A stretch of DNA of 64,000 nucleotides, taken from positions 86,440-150,439 of the forward strand of contig CACJWN010000001.1 in assembly GCA_902597175.1 (NCBI GenBank), written 5' to 3'. Source of the DNA: an uncultured Pelagibacteraceae bacterium (GTDB lineage Bacteria; Pseudomonadota; Alphaproteobacteria; Pelagibacterales; Pelagibacteraceae). This document shows, in pieces, positions 51,925 to 62,456 of the stretch. Each line of letters begins with the position of its first letter. The first letter of the stretch is position 1. The notes beneath the pieces are model-generated. The model was not told the origin of the DNA. It ran no database searches and saw only the letters and a program-made list of their open reading frames with translations. The position numbers were made by a program, and so were the translations under genes.

Positions 51925-53277
51925 ATGTTTGAAAATTTAACAAATAAATTAGAAAGTATTTTTTCTAAGCTTAAAAGCACTCCCTCATTGAGTGAGGAAC
52001 AAGTTGATTCTGGCTTAAAAGAGATACGATTAGCTTTATTAGAGGCTGATGTAGCTCTTCCTGTTACTAAAGAATTTATAGCTAATGTAAAACCAAAAGC
52101 TATTGGTAAAGAAATAATAAAATCAACATCTGCTGGGCAGATGATAGTTAAAATTGTTTATGATGAACTAGTTAATATTTTAGGCTCTAAAAACGAAGAA
52201 CTTAATTTCAAAGCTGTTCCACCAGTTTCACTTTTATTAGTTGGGTTACAGGGTTCAGGTAAAACAACGTCTGCAGCAAAGTTAGCCAAAAATATAGAAA
52301 AGAATTATAAAAAAAAAGTAATGGTAGTTAGTTTAGACGTTTATAGACCAGCTGCTCAAGAACAACTTAAATTACTTGCCGAAGCAAACGGAATTCAATG
52401 TTTGCCTATAGTTGAAAAGCAACAACCAATAGATATTACTAAGAGAGCATTAAATGTAGCCAACCTTAATGGATCAGATGTAATTATATTTGATACTGCA
52501 GGAAGAACCCAGATAGATCTACCAATGATGTCTGAGATTAAGCAAATTAAAGACATTACAAAACCAGCTGAAACAATTTTAGTAGCTGATGCATTAACAG
52601 GACAAATAGCTGTAAATGTAGCAAAGGAATTTGACACCACTGTTAATCTTTCTGGAATCATTCTCACAAGAGTTGATGGTGATGCGCGAGGTGGTGCAGC
52701 ATTAAGCATGAAACATGTAACAGGTAAACCAATTAAATATATTGGTGTTGGAGAAAAAATTACTGATCTTGAACTTTTCCATCCAGATCGATTAGCCAAT
52801 AGAATATTAGGAATGGGTGATGTAGTAACCCTAGTAGAGAAAGCCCAACAAGATTTAAGTGAAGAAAAAATTAAAGAAACAGAGGATGAATTAAAAAAAG
52901 GAATTTTTACAATGGACTCATATCTTTCGCAACTTAGGCAAATGAAAAAGATGGGTGGCATGGAAGGAGTTATGTCTATGTTGCCTGGTGTGAATAAAAT
53001 GAAAGCAAAAATGGATCAAGCAAATATAGATGAAAAAATGTTAGTAGAGAATGAGGCAATCATTTTATCAATGACTAAAAATGAAAGAGAAAATCCAAAA
53101 ATTATTAGTGGATCAAGACGGAAAAGAATTTCTAAAGGAGCAGGTATAGATGTTTCAAAAATTAATAAACTATTAAAACAATTTAAAATGATGTCAGACA
53201 TGATGAAAAAAATGTCTCAAGGAAAAAAAATTCCATCCGGGATGATCCCAGATGAAATGCTTAATCAACTAAAATGA
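51925..53277 (+). CDS. ffh: Signal recognition particle protein Ffh
   Basis: 450 residues from the ATG at 51925; a GTG at 51907 would add six residues inside the leader and is less likely. The N domain, G domain (LVGLQGSGKTTSAAKLA, DVYRPAAQEQL, FDTAGR, TRVDGDARGGAA) and M domain (SRRKRISKGAGIDVSKINKLLKQF for 4.5S RNA binding) are intact. It binds signal sequences at the ribosome. A structured RNA precedes it and rpsP follows by 10 bases. Confidence 0.96.
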   Translation: MFENLTNKLESIFSKLKSTPSLSEEQVDSGLKEIRLALLEADVALPVTKEFIANVKPKAIGKEIIKSTSAGQMIVKIVYDELVNILGSKNEELNFKAVPPVSLLLVGLQGSGKTTSAAKLAKNIEKNYKKKVMVVSLDVYRPAAQEQLKLLAEANGIQCLPIVEKQQPIDITKRALNVANLNGSDVIIFDTAGRTQIDLPMMSEIKQIKDITKPAETILVADALTGQIAVNVAKEFDTTVNLSGIILTRVDGDARGGAALSMKHVTGKPIKYIGVGEKITDLELFHPDRLANRILGMGDVVTLVEKAQQDLSEEKIKETEDELKKGIFTMDSYLSQLRQMKKMGGMEGVMSMLPGVNKMKAKMDQANIDEKMLVENEAIILSMTKNERENPKIISGSRRKRISKGAGIDVSKINKLLKQFKMMSDMMKKMSQGKKIPSGMIPDEMLNQLK

Positions 53278-53287
53278 AAGGTATAAA

Positions 53288-53812
53288 ATGTTAAGAATAA
53301 GACTATCAATGGGTGGAGTAAGAAAAAGACCCATTTATAAAATTGTAATTGCTGACAGTAGATACCCAAGAGATGGAAAATTTATTGAAAAAATTGGTTC
53401 TTACAATCCGTTACTTCCGAAAGATAAAAAGGAAAGAATAAAAGTAGAGGCAGAAAGAGTAAAATATTGGATGAGCAAAGGAGCCCAGCCAACGATGAGG
53501 GTTTCTAGATTACTAGGAGAGGTGCAGTTAATGCCAATGCCAAAGCCTGGGAACAATCCTCAAAAGGCAATACCAAAAAAAGATAGAAAAAAAGCTGAAG
53601 GAGATAAAAAAGAAGAGACTAAAAAAGATGCTCCAGCAGCTGACGGTAAAAAGCCAGATCAAAAAGCTGAAGCAAAAAAAGAGGATCCTAAAAAGGAGCA
53701 ACCTAAAGCAGAGGCCAAAAAGGAAGAGCCAAAGAAGGAAGAACCTAAAAAGGAGCAACCTAAAGCAGAGGCTAAAAAGGAAGAACCAAAGAAGGAAGAG
53801 AAAAAGGCTTAA
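53288..53812 (+). CDS. rpsP: Ribosomal protein bS16 with a repetitive Lys/Glu/Pro tail
   Basis: 174 residues, about twice the usual length of bS16. Residues 1-95 are the normal domain (LRIRLSMGGVRKRPIYKIV, DSRYPRDGKFIEKIGSYNPL, RVKYWMSKGAQPT). From about residue 100 to 174 the protein is low-complexity Lys/Glu/Ala/Pro, with two near-identical copies of a 19-residue unit (PKKEQPKAEAKKEEPKKEE). It is followed directly by trmD; rimM, usual between them, is absent here. Confidence 0.93.
   Translation: MLRIRLSMGGVRKRPIYKIVIADSRYPRDGKFIEKIGSYNPLLPKDKKERIKVEAERVKYWMSKGAQPTMRVSRLLGEVQLMPMPKPGNNPQKAIPKKDRKKAEGDKKEETKKDAPAADGKKPDQKAEAKKEDPKKEQPKAEAKKEEPKKEEPKKEQPKAEAKKEEPKKEEKKA
53687..53800 (+). repeat. 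57-bp tandem repeat inside rpsP
   Basis: Two adjacent 57-base units (53687-53743 and 53744-53800) differ at only a few positions, mostly synonymous, so the duplication is recent. They encode 19-residue Lys/Glu/Pro units. A related, degenerate stretch precedes them from about 53640. Confidence 0.88.
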
Positions 53813-53829
53813 CTAAAAGGTAATTGGAG

Positions 53830-54531
53830 ATGTTAGAGGTAAAAATTTTTACTTTATATCCAGATCTATTTCCTGGACCTTTAGATATTGGAATATTTAA
53901 AAAGGCAAGGGAAAACAAAATTTGGAATTTAAAAGTAATAAATATTAGGGACTATTCTAAAGATAAACATGGTGCAGTAGATGATACTCCCTTTGGAGGT
54001 GGAAGTGGAATGCTTTTACGTCCTGATATATTAGCATCAGCTCTTGATAAGAATATAAAAAAAGGAGAAAAAATTATTTACTTATCTCCAAGAGGTAAAA
54101 AATTTGATCAAAACGTTGCTAGATCTTTAAGTAAAGAAAAAAACTTAAACCTTATCTGTGGTCATTTTGAGGGTGTTGATCAAAGACTCATAGAGACAAG
54201 AAATATTGAAGAATATAGTCTGGGCGACTTTGTCTTATCAGGGGGAGAGCCTGCTTCTTTTGTGTTTGTTGATGCTTTAGTTAGATTATTACCTGGAGTT
54301 CTCGGAAATAAAGATTCCGTCAAAGAAGAAAGTTTTGAAAATCACCTTTTAGAATATCCTCAATATACTAAACCTAGAGAATGGGAAGGTAAAAGCCCAC
54401 CAGAGGTCTTATTTTCAGGTGATCACGCTAAAATAAAAGGGTGGCGTTTGTCTCAATCAGAGGCTATAACACGTCGCCAGAGACCCGATCTTTGGAAAAA
54501 ATATTTAGAGAAAAAAGATGAAAAACATTGA
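53830..54531 (+). CDS. trmD: tRNA (guanine-N1)-methyltransferase
   Basis: 233 residues from the ATG at 53830. It methylates G37 of tRNAs to prevent frameshifting. The SPOUT knot is seen in [13 protein letters not shown] and [15 protein letters not shown], with [14 protein letters not shown] near the start and the C-terminal domain ending in [10 protein letters not shown]. It overlaps the rplS start by 14 bases. Confidence 0.95.
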   Translation: MLEVKIFTLYPDLFPGPLDIGIFKKARENKIWNLKVINIRDYSKDKHGAVDDTPFGGGSGMLLRPDILASALDKNIKKGEKIIYLSPRGKKFDQNVARSLSKEKNLNLICGHFEGVDQRLIETRNIEEYSLGDFVLSGGEPASFVFVDALVRLLPGVLGNKDSVKEESFENHLLEYPQYTKPREWEGKSPPEVLFSGDHAKIKGWRLSQSEAITRRQRPDLWKKYLEKKDEKH

Positions 54532-55030
54532 AGAAATTAACAAAGCAGCAATTAAAAAAATAGCTGCTAATAAAAAAATTACAGACTTTTCTCCCGGAGA
54601 CACAATTAAAGTTGGTGTCAAAATTGTAGAGGGAAAAAGGGAAAGAATTCAATTTTTTGAAGGCGTTTGCATTGCAAAAAAAAATAGAGACATTAATTCC
54701 TCTTTTACCGTAAGAAAGATTTCTTTTGGTGAAGGAGTTGAAAGAACTTTCGCCCTTTATAGTCCTAATGTTGACTCAATAAAAGTTATTCGGTCTGGTA
54801 AAGTACGTAGGGCAAAACTTTACTATTTAAGAGATAGAAAAGGAAAATCTGCAAGGATCGCAGAAAAAATTAAAAAGAAAATTGGTGTTGATGTTTCAGT
54901 GAAGTCAGATGAGGTTAAAGAAAATCCTTCTGAACAACCTATAAAAGAAGAGACTAAAACTGATGAAGAAAAAAAAACACCTTCAAAATCCGAAACTAAA
55001 ACTGTAAAACCAACTACCGAAAAAAAATAA
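54518..55030 (+). CDS. rplS: Ribosomal protein bL19 with an acidic/basic C-terminal tail
   Basis: 170 residues against a usual 110-125. Residues 1-115 are the normal domain ([51 protein letters not shown]). The last 50 residues are a Lys/Glu/Thr/Ser-rich, apparently disordered tail, similar in style to the tail of bS16 but without exact repeats. It ends 7 bases before leuC. Confidence 0.94.
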   Translation: MKNIEEINKAAIKKIAANKKITDFSPGDTIKVGVKIVEGKRERIQFFEGVCIAKKNRDINSSFTVRKISFGEGVERTFALYSPNVDSIKVIRSGKVRRAKLYYLRDRKGKSARIAEKIKKKIGVDVSVKSDEVKENPSEQPIKEETKTDEEKKTPSKSETKTVKPTTEKK

Positions 55031-55036
55031 AATTTT

Positions 55037-56437
55037 ATGTCAAAGACTTTATACGACAAACTTTGGAAAAAAAATCTTGTGCACGAACAGGTAGACGGTA
55101 CCTCCTTAATATATGTTGATAGACATTTAGTTCATGAGGTAACAAGTCCACAAGCTTTCGAGGGATTGAGATTGAACAATAGAAAAGTGAGAAGACCTGA
55201 TTTAACTTTAGCTGTGCCAGATCATAATATTCCTACAACTGATAGGTCAAAAGGAATTGATGACAATGAAGCTAAAATACAAATAGAAACACTAAGAAAA
55301 AATTGCAAAGACTTTGGTGTGCAATTATTTGACGTTAATGACAAAAGACAAGGTATAGTTCATATTATAGGTCCAGAACAAGGGTTTACACAACCAGGTT
55401 CTGTTATTGTTTGTGGAGATAGTCATACAGCTACACACGGAGCTTTTGGAGCTCTTGCATTTGGTATAGGAACATCAGAGGTTGAGCACGTTTTAGCCAC
55501 TCAAACATTAATGCAAAAGAAATCAAAAAACTTCAGAATTAATATTAATGGAGCTTTACCGAAAGGTGTTACAGCCAAAGATGTAATTTTAAAAATTATA
55601 GGCACTATTAGCACCGCTGGAGGAACTGGTTATGTAATAGAATACGCTGGAGATGTGATCAGAAATTTCAGTATGGAAGAAAGGATGACTGTTTGTAATA
55701 TGACTATAGAGGCCGGCGCAAGAGCTGGTTTGATAGCTCCAGATCAAAAAACATTCGATTATTTAAAAGGAAAAAAAATGTCGCCTCAAGGGGAAAACTG
55801 GAACAAAGCGTTAGATTATTGGAAAACCTTATACTCTGATGATGATTGTAAGTTTGATAAAGAAATAAACATTGAAGGAAAAGATATAGAACCCTTAGTA
55901 ACATGGGGAACTTCTCCTCATGATATTTCACCTGTAAGCGGCTTTGTGCCAGATCCAGATAAAGAGGTAAATGAAGATAGAAAAATGGCTATTAAAAGAT
56001 CTTTAGAATATATGGGACTAAAACCTAATACAAAAATTTCTGAAATAAAAATAGATAAGATTTTTATAGGCAGTTGTACAAATGGAAGAATAGAGGACTT
56101 AAGAGTAGCCGCAGAGCTTCTAAAAGGAAAAAAAATTGCAGGCCATGTAAGTGCAATGGTAGTGCCTGGTTCTGGATTAGTTAAAGAACAAGCCGAAAAA
56201 GAAGGTATAGATAAAGTATTTAAAAACGCTGGATTTGAATGGAGAGAACCTGGTTGTTCTATGTGTTTAGGAATGAACCCTGATCAATTAAAACCAAAAG
56301 AAAGATGCGCTTCTACATCAAATAGAAACTTCGAAGGAAGGCAAGGAAGAGGAGGAAGGACTCACTTAGTAAGTCCTGGCATGGCTGTTGCAGCAGCTAT
56401 TAGAGGACATCTTGCAGATGTCAGAGAATTACAATAA
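55037..56437 (+). CDS. leuC: 3-isopropylmalate dehydratase large subunit
   Basis: 466 residues. LeuC and LeuD isomerise 2- to 3-isopropylmalate in leucine synthesis. The [4Fe-4S] ligands are seen in [31 protein letters not shown] and [15 protein letters not shown]. The N-terminal [15 protein letters not shown] is typical. Its stop shares a base with the leuD start. Confidence 0.97.
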   Translation: MSKTLYDKLWKKNLVHEQVDGTSLIYVDRHLVHEVTSPQAFEGLRLNNRKVRRPDLTLAVPDHNIPTTDRSKGIDDNEAKIQIETLRKNCKDFGVQLFDVNDKRQGIVHIIGPEQGFTQPGSVIVCGDSHTATHGAFGALAFGIGTSEVEHVLATQTLMQKKSKNFRININGALPKGVTAKDVILKIIGTISTAGGTGYVIEYAGDVIRNFSMEERMTVCNMTIEAGARAGLIAPDQKTFDYLKGKKMSPQGENWNKALDYWKTLYSDDDCKFDKEINIEGKDIEPLVTWGTSPHDISPVSGFVPDPDKEVNEDRKMAIKRSLEYMGLKPNTKISEIKIDKIFIGSCTNGRIEDLRVAAELLKGKKIAGHVSAMVVPGSGLVKEQAEKEGIDKVFKNAGFEWREPGCSMCLGMNPDQLKPKERCASTSNRNFEGRQGRGGRTHLVSPGMAVAAAIRGHLADVRELQ

Positions 56438-57045
56438 TGGACAAGTTTAATAAATTAAATTCCATACCATCATATTTACCATTACAAAATATAGATACAG
56501 ATATGATAGTACCAAAACAATTTTTAAAAACTATAAAAAGAACTGGTTTGGGTAAAGGTTTATTTTATGAGATGAGATATGATGAAAAAGGAAAGATAAT
56601 TGAAGATTTTGTTCTACACAAAGAGCCATATAATAAATCAAAAATTTTAATTGCAGGTAAGAATTTTGGATGCGGGTCGTCGAGAGAACATGCACCGTGG
56701 GCACTTCTAGACTTTGGTATTAAATGTGTGATCAGTTCTAGTTTTGCAGATATATTTTATAATAATTGTTTTAAGAATGGAATTTTGCCAATTAGATTAG
56801 ATGAGAAAATTATTTTACAATTGGCTGAATACTCTAATAGAAAAAAAGAAATTGAAGTAGATTTAGAGGAACAAGCAGTTAAATTTGGAAATGAAATTGT
56901 AAACTTTGAGGTAGATGGATTTAAAAAAAAGTGTTTGTTGGAAGGTTTAGACGATATAGCTATATCTATGGAAAAACTAAATCTGGTTGAAAATTTTGAA
57001 AAAAAAATAAAGGAAGATAGGCCTTGGCTACTTAAAAATGATTAA
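56437..57045 (+). CDS. leuD: 3-isopropylmalate dehydratase small subunit
   Basis: 202 residues, full length. Family blocks are [36 protein letters not shown] (about 73-90), [18 protein letters not shown]. It overlaps leuB by 8 bases. Confidence 0.96.
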   Translation: MDKFNKLNSIPSYLPLQNIDTDMIVPKQFLKTIKRTGLGKGLFYEMRYDEKGKIIEDFVLHKEPYNKSKILIAGKNFGCGSSREHAPWALLDFGIKCVISSSFADIFYNNCFKNGILPIRLDEKIILQLAEYSNRKKEIEVDLEEQAVKFGNEIVNFEVDGFKKKCLLEGLDDIAISMEKLNLVENFEKKIKEDRPWLLKND

Positions 57046-58144
57046 AGTAAAAGATAGAAAACTTTTACTTTTACCGGGAGATGGAATTGGACCTGAGGTA
57101 GTAAGAGAAGCAAGAAAAATAATAGAATGGTTCAATAAAAATAAATCTCTAGATTTTAAAATCGAGGAAGGTTTAGTCGGAGGCGCCTCGTATGATAAAC
57201 ATAAAAACCCAATCACTGATGAAGTATTCTATAAAGCATTAGAAAGTGAAGCTGTTATTCTTGGAGCAGTTGGGGGGCCAAAATATGACAATCTTGAATT
57301 TTCAAAACGTCCTGAAAGAGCTCTACTAAAACTTAGAAAAGAATTAAAGCTTTTTGCTAATTTACGTCCAGCTATCTGTTTTAAACAATTAGTCGATGCT
57401 TCTTCATTAAAGCCTGAAATTATTTCAGGCTTGGATATAATGATTGTCCGTGAGTTGACAGGTGGAATTTATTTTGGTGAGCCACGTGGTATTGAGCCAA
57501 TAGAAAATAATGAAAGAAAAGGAATTAACACACATACTTATACAACAAGCGAAATTCAACGTGTTGCTAGAGTAGCTTTTGACTTAGCGAAAAAAAGAAA
57601 AAATAAAGTTACCTCTTGCGAAAAATCTAATGTAATGGAGGCAGGAATATTATGGAGAGAAGAAGTTCAATCATTAAAAGATAAAGAGTATAAAAAAATA
57701 GAACTCGAACATATGCTTGCAGATAATTGTGCAATGCAACTACTTAGAAATCCAAAACAATTCGATGTGATTGTTACTGATAACCTTTTTGGGGATATTT
57801 TATCTGATGAAGCGGCAATGCTTACAGGATCCTTAGGATTGCTTCCGTCTGCATCTCTAGGAGCCCGAGATAAAAATGGTAAAACTAGATCAATGTACGA
57901 ACCTGTTCATGGTTCAGCACCTGATATTGCGGGTAAAAATATTGCAAACCCTATAGCCACTATTCTTAGTTTATCTATGGCTTTAAGATATTCGTTAGAC
58001 CTAGACAAAGAGGCTGATCAAATTGATAAAGCTGTTCAAAGTGTTCTTGATGATGGATTAAGGACAAAAGATATCTTATCTAAAAATATGAAAGAGGTTT
58101 CTACCTCAGATATGGGTGATGCAATTATCTCCAAATTGAAATAA
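57038..58144 (+). CDS. leuB: 3-isopropylmalate dehydrogenase
   Basis: 368 residues, an NAD-dependent decarboxylating dehydrogenase. It has [44 protein letters not shown] with the catalytic Tyr, [15 protein letters not shown] and the C-terminal [18 protein letters not shown]. An unusually perfect 10-bp inverted repeat lies inside the gene at 57410-57432. Confidence 0.97.
   Translation: MIKVKDRKLLLLPGDGIGPEVVREARKIIEWFNKNKSLDFKIEEGLVGGASYDKHKNPITDEVFYKALESEAVILGAVGGPKYDNLEFSKRPERALLKLRKELKLFANLRPAICFKQLVDASSLKPEIISGLDIMIVRELTGGIYFGEPRGIEPIENNERKGINTHTYTTSEIQRVARVAFDLAKKRKNKVTSCEKSNVMEAGILWREEVQSLKDKEYKKIELEHMLADNCAMQLLRNPKQFDVIVTDNLFGDILSDEAAMLTGSLGLLPSASLGARDKNGKTRSMYEPVHGSAPDIAGKNIANPIATILSLSMALRYSLDLDKEADQIDKAVQSVLDDGLRTKDILSKNMKEVSTSDMGDAIISKLK
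57410..57432 (+). repeat. Perfect inverted repeat inside leuB
   Basis: AAGCCTGAAA (57410-57419) and TTTCAGGCTT (57423-57432) pair over all 10 positions around a 3-base loop. It is in coding sequence ([10 protein letters not shown]) with no T-run after it, so it is not a terminator. It may be a chance of codon choice or an mRNA-processing hairpin. Confidence 0.6.
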
Positions 58145-58155
58145 ACTGAATAATT

Positions 58156-59148
58156 ATGAATCTTGCAATTATTGGTGCATCTGGGAACGTTGGTAGAAAA
58201 ACTATTGAAATTTTAGAGAAATCTAACTTATCATTTAACAACCTATACTTAGTTGCTTCCACAAAAAGTTCTGGAAAAAAAATAAAATTTAGAAAAAAGG
58301 AAATTGAAATTGAAAATTTAGAAAATTATGATTTTTCAAAAGCTGAGATAACTTTTTTTGCTGTTGGAAGTCAAATTGCTAAAGACTGGATTCCTAAAGC
58401 TGCAAAAAAAACAATTGTAATAGATAATTCAAGTTATTTTAGAATGAAAGATGATGTTCCACTTGTTGTTCCAGAGGTTAATTCTGAAGCACTTAATAAA
58501 CACAATAACATTATTTCAAATCCAAATTGTTCAACAATGCAGATGGTATTGCCATTAAAACCTTTACATGATGAGTACAAAATTAAAAGAGTTATAGTTT
58601 CAACTTATCAGGCTGTATCTGGTGCAGGTAAAAGACCTATGGATGAACTTTTTGACCAAACCAAAAAATATTTAGAAGGAAAAAAAATTAGTTCTGAAAA
58701 CTTTACTAAACAAATCGCCTTTAATTTGATTCCTCATATCGATGCTTTTGACAAAGATGGATATACAAAAGAAGAATTAAAAATGACAAATGAAACAAAA
58801 AAAATTTTGGATGATACTATTGATGTAACTGCGACTTGTGTGAGAGTTCCAGTAAGAACAGGTCATTCTGAGTCAATTAATATTGAATTCGATAATCTTT
58901 ACGATTTTGAAAATATTATCAAAATTCTAAAAACAGCTCCAGGATGTAAAGTAATCGACGAAAGAAAAGATGGAGGTTATATTACACCTATTGAAGCAGA
59001 GGGTGACTATACAACTTACATTTCCAGGATAAGAAAAGATAATACTAATATTAAAGCAATTAATTTGTGGGTAGTTTCAGATAATTTGCTTAAAGGCGCG
59101 GCTTTAAACACTGTGCAAATTGCAGAGTGTTTGATGAAAAAAAAGTAA
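58156..59148 (+). CDS. asd: Aspartate-semialdehyde dehydrogenase
   Basis: 330 residues. It reduces aspartyl-phosphate to the semialdehyde for Lys, Thr, Met and diaminopimelate. Marks are AIIGASGNVGRKTIEIL, the catalytic Cys in ISNPNCSTMQMVLPL, STYQAVSGAGKRPMDEL and RVPVRTGHSESINIEF with the His. It follows leuB by 11 bases and is 20 bases from sdhC. Confidence 0.96.
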   Translation: MNLAIIGASGNVGRKTIEILEKSNLSFNNLYLVASTKSSGKKIKFRKKEIEIENLENYDFSKAEITFFAVGSQIAKDWIPKAAKKTIVIDNSSYFRMKDDVPLVVPEVNSEALNKHNNIISNPNCSTMQMVLPLKPLHDEYKIKRVIVSTYQAVSGAGKRPMDELFDQTKKYLEGKKISSENFTKQIAFNLIPHIDAFDKDGYTKEELKMTNETKKILDDTIDVTATCVRVPVRTGHSESINIEFDNLYDFENIIKILKTAPGCKVIDERKDGGYITPIEAEGDYTTYISRIRKDNTNIKAINLWVVSDNLLKGAALNTVQIAECLMKKK

Positions 59149-59168
59149 CTTTAGTTTATAAGTCGATT

Positions 59169-59552
59169 ATGGAAAATAAAAACCCTTTAAGTCCACATTT
59201 ACAAATCTATAAATGGCAAATATCTTCTTTGTTGTCTATTACACATAGAATTGTAGGAGTTGTAAATTTTTTTTCAATAATCTTAATTTGTATTTGGACG
59301 GTATTTATTATTTTTGGTCAAAATAATTACCAAATTATTTACAATATCTTTAACTCTACCTTTGGGAAATTTTTGATTATTTCATTATGTTGGACCTTTA
59401 GTTTTCACATTTTAAACGAATTAAGACATTTAATCTGGGATGCAGGATATGGGTTTGATTTAAAAGTAGCAAAAATTACCGGTATAGTAGCTTTGGCTGG
59501 TTCTTTTGTATTAACAATTTTGTTTTATTTATTAGGGAGAAGTTTTTTTTAA
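59169..59552 (+). CDS. sdhC: Succinate dehydrogenase cytochrome b subunit SdhC
   Basis: 127 residues from the ATG at 59169 (MENKNPLSPHLQIYKWQISS), a better start than one that overlaps asd. Three membrane helices are visible. The motif SLLSITHRIVGVVNF and the haem-ligand region FHILNELRHLIWDAGYG identify it. It begins the sdhCDAB operon. Confidence 0.93.
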   Translation: MENKNPLSPHLQIYKWQISSLLSITHRIVGVVNFFSIILICIWTVFIIFGQNNYQIIYNIFNSTFGKFLIISLCWTFSFHILNELRHLIWDAGYGFDLKVAKITGIVALAGSFVLTILFYLLGRSFF

Positions 59553-59882
59553 ATGCACGTATCTACAAAAAAATGGTTATTCACTAAAATAAGTTCTTTG
59601 ATACTAATTCCCTTAATGATTTGGTTCTTAATAAATTTCGTTTCGATTTATGATAAAGAATACGATAAAATTTTAGAATTTTTTTCTAAACAACCATCAA
59701 AAATATTATTTTCTGTATTTATTGTAATTGCTTTCTTTTTTTCAGCTTTAACGATAAGTGAGATATTTGAGGACTATTTACACGATGAAAAAATCAAAAA
59801 TGTCGCAAATAAAGTGTTATATTTATTTGCTATAATAATACCATTATTAACTATTTTAGGTATATATACCCTTAATATATGA
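59553..59882 (+). CDS. sdhD: Succinate dehydrogenase membrane anchor SdhD
   Basis: 109 residues with three helices (about 14-30, 48-68, 83-105). The segment [21 protein letters not shown] and [13 protein letters not shown], with the haem-ligand His, fit SdhD, which is poorly conserved. Assigned mainly from position between sdhC and sdhA. Overlaps sdhA by 4 bases. Confidence 0.85.
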   Translation: MHVSTKKWLFTKISSLILIPLMIWFLINFVSIYDKEYDKILEFFSKQPSKILFSVFIVIAFFFSALTISEIFEDYLHDEKIKNVANKVLYLFAIIIPLLTILGIYTLNI

Positions 59883-61654
59883 GTGCTTATAAAATAATAG
59901 ATCATGAATATGATGTTGTGGTTCTTGGAGCAGGTGGATCGGGTTTAAGAGCAGCCGTTGGTTTATCTGAGTCAGGTTTAAAAACAGCATGTATTTCAAA
60001 AGTTTTTCCAACTCGGAGCCATACATCAGCGGCGCAAGGTGGTATTTCAGCAGCCTTAGGAAACATGGGAGAAGATGACTGGCGATGGCACATGTACGAT
60101 ACTGTTAAAGGCTCTGATTGGCTTGGTGATCAAGATGCAATTGAATACTTATGTAAAGAAGCGCCCAGAGCAGTTGTAGAACTAGAAAGATACGGAGTTC
60201 CTTTCAGCAGGACTGATGATGGTAAAATCTACCAAAGACCTTTCGGTGGAATGACTAAAAATTACGGTAATGGCACAGCTCAAAGAACCTGCGCGGCTGC
60301 GGATAGGACTGGGCATGCGATTTTACATACGCTTTATGGTCAAGCTTTGAAACAGCAAACAGAATTTTTTATTGAGTATTTCGCTTTAGACTTAATAATG
60401 AAGAATGGACAATGTAAAGGTGTAATTGCCTGGAATTTAACTGATGGGACAATTCATAGATTTAGATCTCACATAACTATAATTGCCACTGGTGGGTATG
60501 GAAAAGTTTATTACTCAGCCACGTCTGCACATACTTGTACTGGCGATGGTAATGCAATGGTATTAAGAGCAGGCCTTCCATTACAAGATATGGAATTTGT
60601 TCAGTTTCATCCGACAGGTATTTATGGAGTCGGCTGTTTGATAACCGAAGGAGTAAGAGGTGAAGGTGGATTTTTGGTCAACGGCAAAGGAGAAAGATTT
60701 ATGGAAAGGTATGCTCCAAACGCAAAAGACTTAGCTTCAAGAGATGTAGTTAGCAGGTCAATGGAAGTAGAAATTAATGAGGGACGGGGAGCAGGAAAAA
60801 ATAAAGATCACATTAATTTACATTTAGATCATATAGATAAAAAAGTAATAGATGAAAGGCTGCCAGGAATATCGGAGGCGGCAAAGACTTTTGCAAATGT
60901 AGATGTAAGTAAGGAGCCAATTCCTGTGGTGCCAACAGTCCATTATAATATGGGTGGTATACCAACAAATTATAAAGCAGAAGTTCTTACACTGAATGGT
61001 TCTGAAAAAACAGTGCCAGGTTTGATGGCAATAGGCGAAGCCGCTTGCGTATCAGTTCACGGAGCTAATAGATTGGGCTCAAACTCCCTAATTGATTTAG
61101 TGGTTTTTGGAAGAGCTGCTGCTAAAAGAGCTGCTGAATTGGTTAAACCAGGTAGTGCGCACGAAGAGGTTTCAAATTCTGAAACAGATAAATGTTTGGA
61201 AAGATTTGATAAAATCAGAAATTCAAATGGATCGACGAAAACTTCAGAACTAAGAATAGAAATGCAAAAAACAATGCAGTCAAAATGTGCTGTTTTTAGA
61301 ACAGAAAAAACTCTTAAAGAAGGTGTTAATCAAATTAGAAAACCATACGAAGGGATGAGAGACGTATCTGTAAAAGACAAATCATTATTATTTAACACAG
61401 ATTTGGTTGAAACTTTAGAGTTTGATAATTTGATTAGCCAAGCGTTAACTACTATGGACTCTGCGTATCATAGAAAAGAGAGTAGAGGTGCACATGCTAG
61501 AGAAGATTTTACTAAAAGAGATGATAAAAATTTCATGAAACACACATTGGCATGGCAGAAAGGCAAGGAAGTGGAGATTAAATATAGGGATGTTCACTCA
61601 AGAACTCTTACAAATGATGTTCAATACTTTCCTCCAAAGGAAAGAGTTTATTAA
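59879..61654 (+). CDS. sdhA: Succinate dehydrogenase flavoprotein subunit
   Basis: 591 residues, full length. FAD-binding [16 protein letters not shown], the FAD-linking His in [17 protein letters not shown], active-site [36 protein letters not shown] and [19 protein letters not shown]. It oxidises succinate to fumarate. Confidence 0.97.
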   Translation: MSAYKIIDHEYDVVVLGAGGSGLRAAVGLSESGLKTACISKVFPTRSHTSAAQGGISAALGNMGEDDWRWHMYDTVKGSDWLGDQDAIEYLCKEAPRAVVELERYGVPFSRTDDGKIYQRPFGGMTKNYGNGTAQRTCAAADRTGHAILHTLYGQALKQQTEFFIEYFALDLIMKNGQCKGVIAWNLTDGTIHRFRSHITIIATGGYGKVYYSATSAHTCTGDGNAMVLRAGLPLQDMEFVQFHPTGIYGVGCLITEGVRGEGGFLVNGKGERFMERYAPNAKDLASRDVVSRSMEVEINEGRGAGKNKDHINLHLDHIDKKVIDERLPGISEAAKTFANVDVSKEPIPVVPTVHYNMGGIPTNYKAEVLTLNGSEKTVPGLMAIGEAACVSVHGANRLGSNSLIDLVVFGRAAAKRAAELVKPGSAHEEVSNSETDKCLERFDKIRNSNGSTKTSELRIEMQKTMQSKCAVFRTEKTLKEGVNQIRKPYEGMRDVSVKDKSLLFNTDLVETLEFDNLISQALTTMDSAYHRKESRGAHAREDFTKRDDKNFMKHTLAWQKGKEVEIKYRDVHSRTLTNDVQYFPPKERVY

Positions 61655-61656
61655 GA

Positions 61657-62433
61657 ATGGTTCAATTTAACCTACCACAAAATTCTAAAATCGAGGTAGG
61701 AAAATACTTCAAAGATAAGACAAACTCCAAAAATTTAAGAAAAGTAAATATATACAGGTGGGATCCTTCTACTGGAAAAAATCCTAGAGTAGATACATTT
61801 GAAGTAGATATGGACAATTGTGGTCCAAAAGTTTTGGATATTTTGTTTAAAATTAAAAATGAAATAGATCCATCTTTAACTTTTAGAAGATCTTGTGCTC
61901 ATGGTGTTTGCGGATCTTGCGCTATGAATATAGATGGTGTCAATGGACTCGCATGTATTAAATCTCATACAGATATTAAGGGAGACCTAAATATTTACCC
62001 CTTGCCACATTTAAAAGTAGTTAAAGATTTAATTGGTGATTTAACTACTTTGTATAAACAATATGAGTCGATTCAACCTTGGTTGAAAGTAGATCAAACG
62101 GGCCAAGAAAAAACAGAATTAAAACAATCTCAAAAAGAGAGAGAAAAACTTGATGGTTATTATGAATGTATTTTGTGCGCTTGTTGCTCAACATCTTGTC
62201 CAAGTTATTGGTGGAATGGTGACAAGTATTTGGGTCCAGCAGTACTTTTACAAGCCTACCGTTGGATAAATGATAGCAGAGATGGAGATAAAAAAGAAAG
62301 ATTAAAAAAAGTTGCTGACGAATTAAAATTATACAGATGCCATACTATTATGAATTGTACAAACTCTTGTCCCAAAGGCTTGAATCCTGCTAAAGCTATA
62401 GGTTCTATTAAAAAAATGCTTGCAACAAGTTAA
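61657..62433 (+). CDS. sdhB: Succinate dehydrogenase iron-sulfur subunit
   Basis: 258 residues. Cluster ligands: [2Fe-2S] [18 protein letters not shown], [4Fe-4S] [17 protein letters not shown], and [3Fe-4S] [17 protein letters not shown]. Electrons pass from SdhA to quinone at SdhCD. It follows sdhA by two bases. Confidence 0.97.
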   Translation: MVQFNLPQNSKIEVGKYFKDKTNSKNLRKVNIYRWDPSTGKNPRVDTFEVDMDNCGPKVLDILFKIKNEIDPSLTFRRSCAHGVCGSCAMNIDGVNGLACIKSHTDIKGDLNIYPLPHLKVVKDLIGDLTTLYKQYESIQPWLKVDQTGQEKTELKQSQKEREKLDGYYECILCACCSTSCPSYWWNGDKYLGPAVLLQAYRWINDSRDGDKKERLKKVADELKLYRCHTIMNCTNSCPKGLNPAKAIGSIKKMLATS

Positions 62434-62456
62434 AAGCTTATTTAATCAATAACATC

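Noticed and set aside
52395..52961. Minus-strand ORF of 188 codons opposite ffh
   Set aside because: It is a shadow of the conserved Ffh coding frame, with no family features or ribosome site.
53528..53816. Second-frame ORFs over the rpsP repeat
   Set aside because: Low-complexity repeat DNA keeps other frames open by chance; the rpsP frame is the real one.
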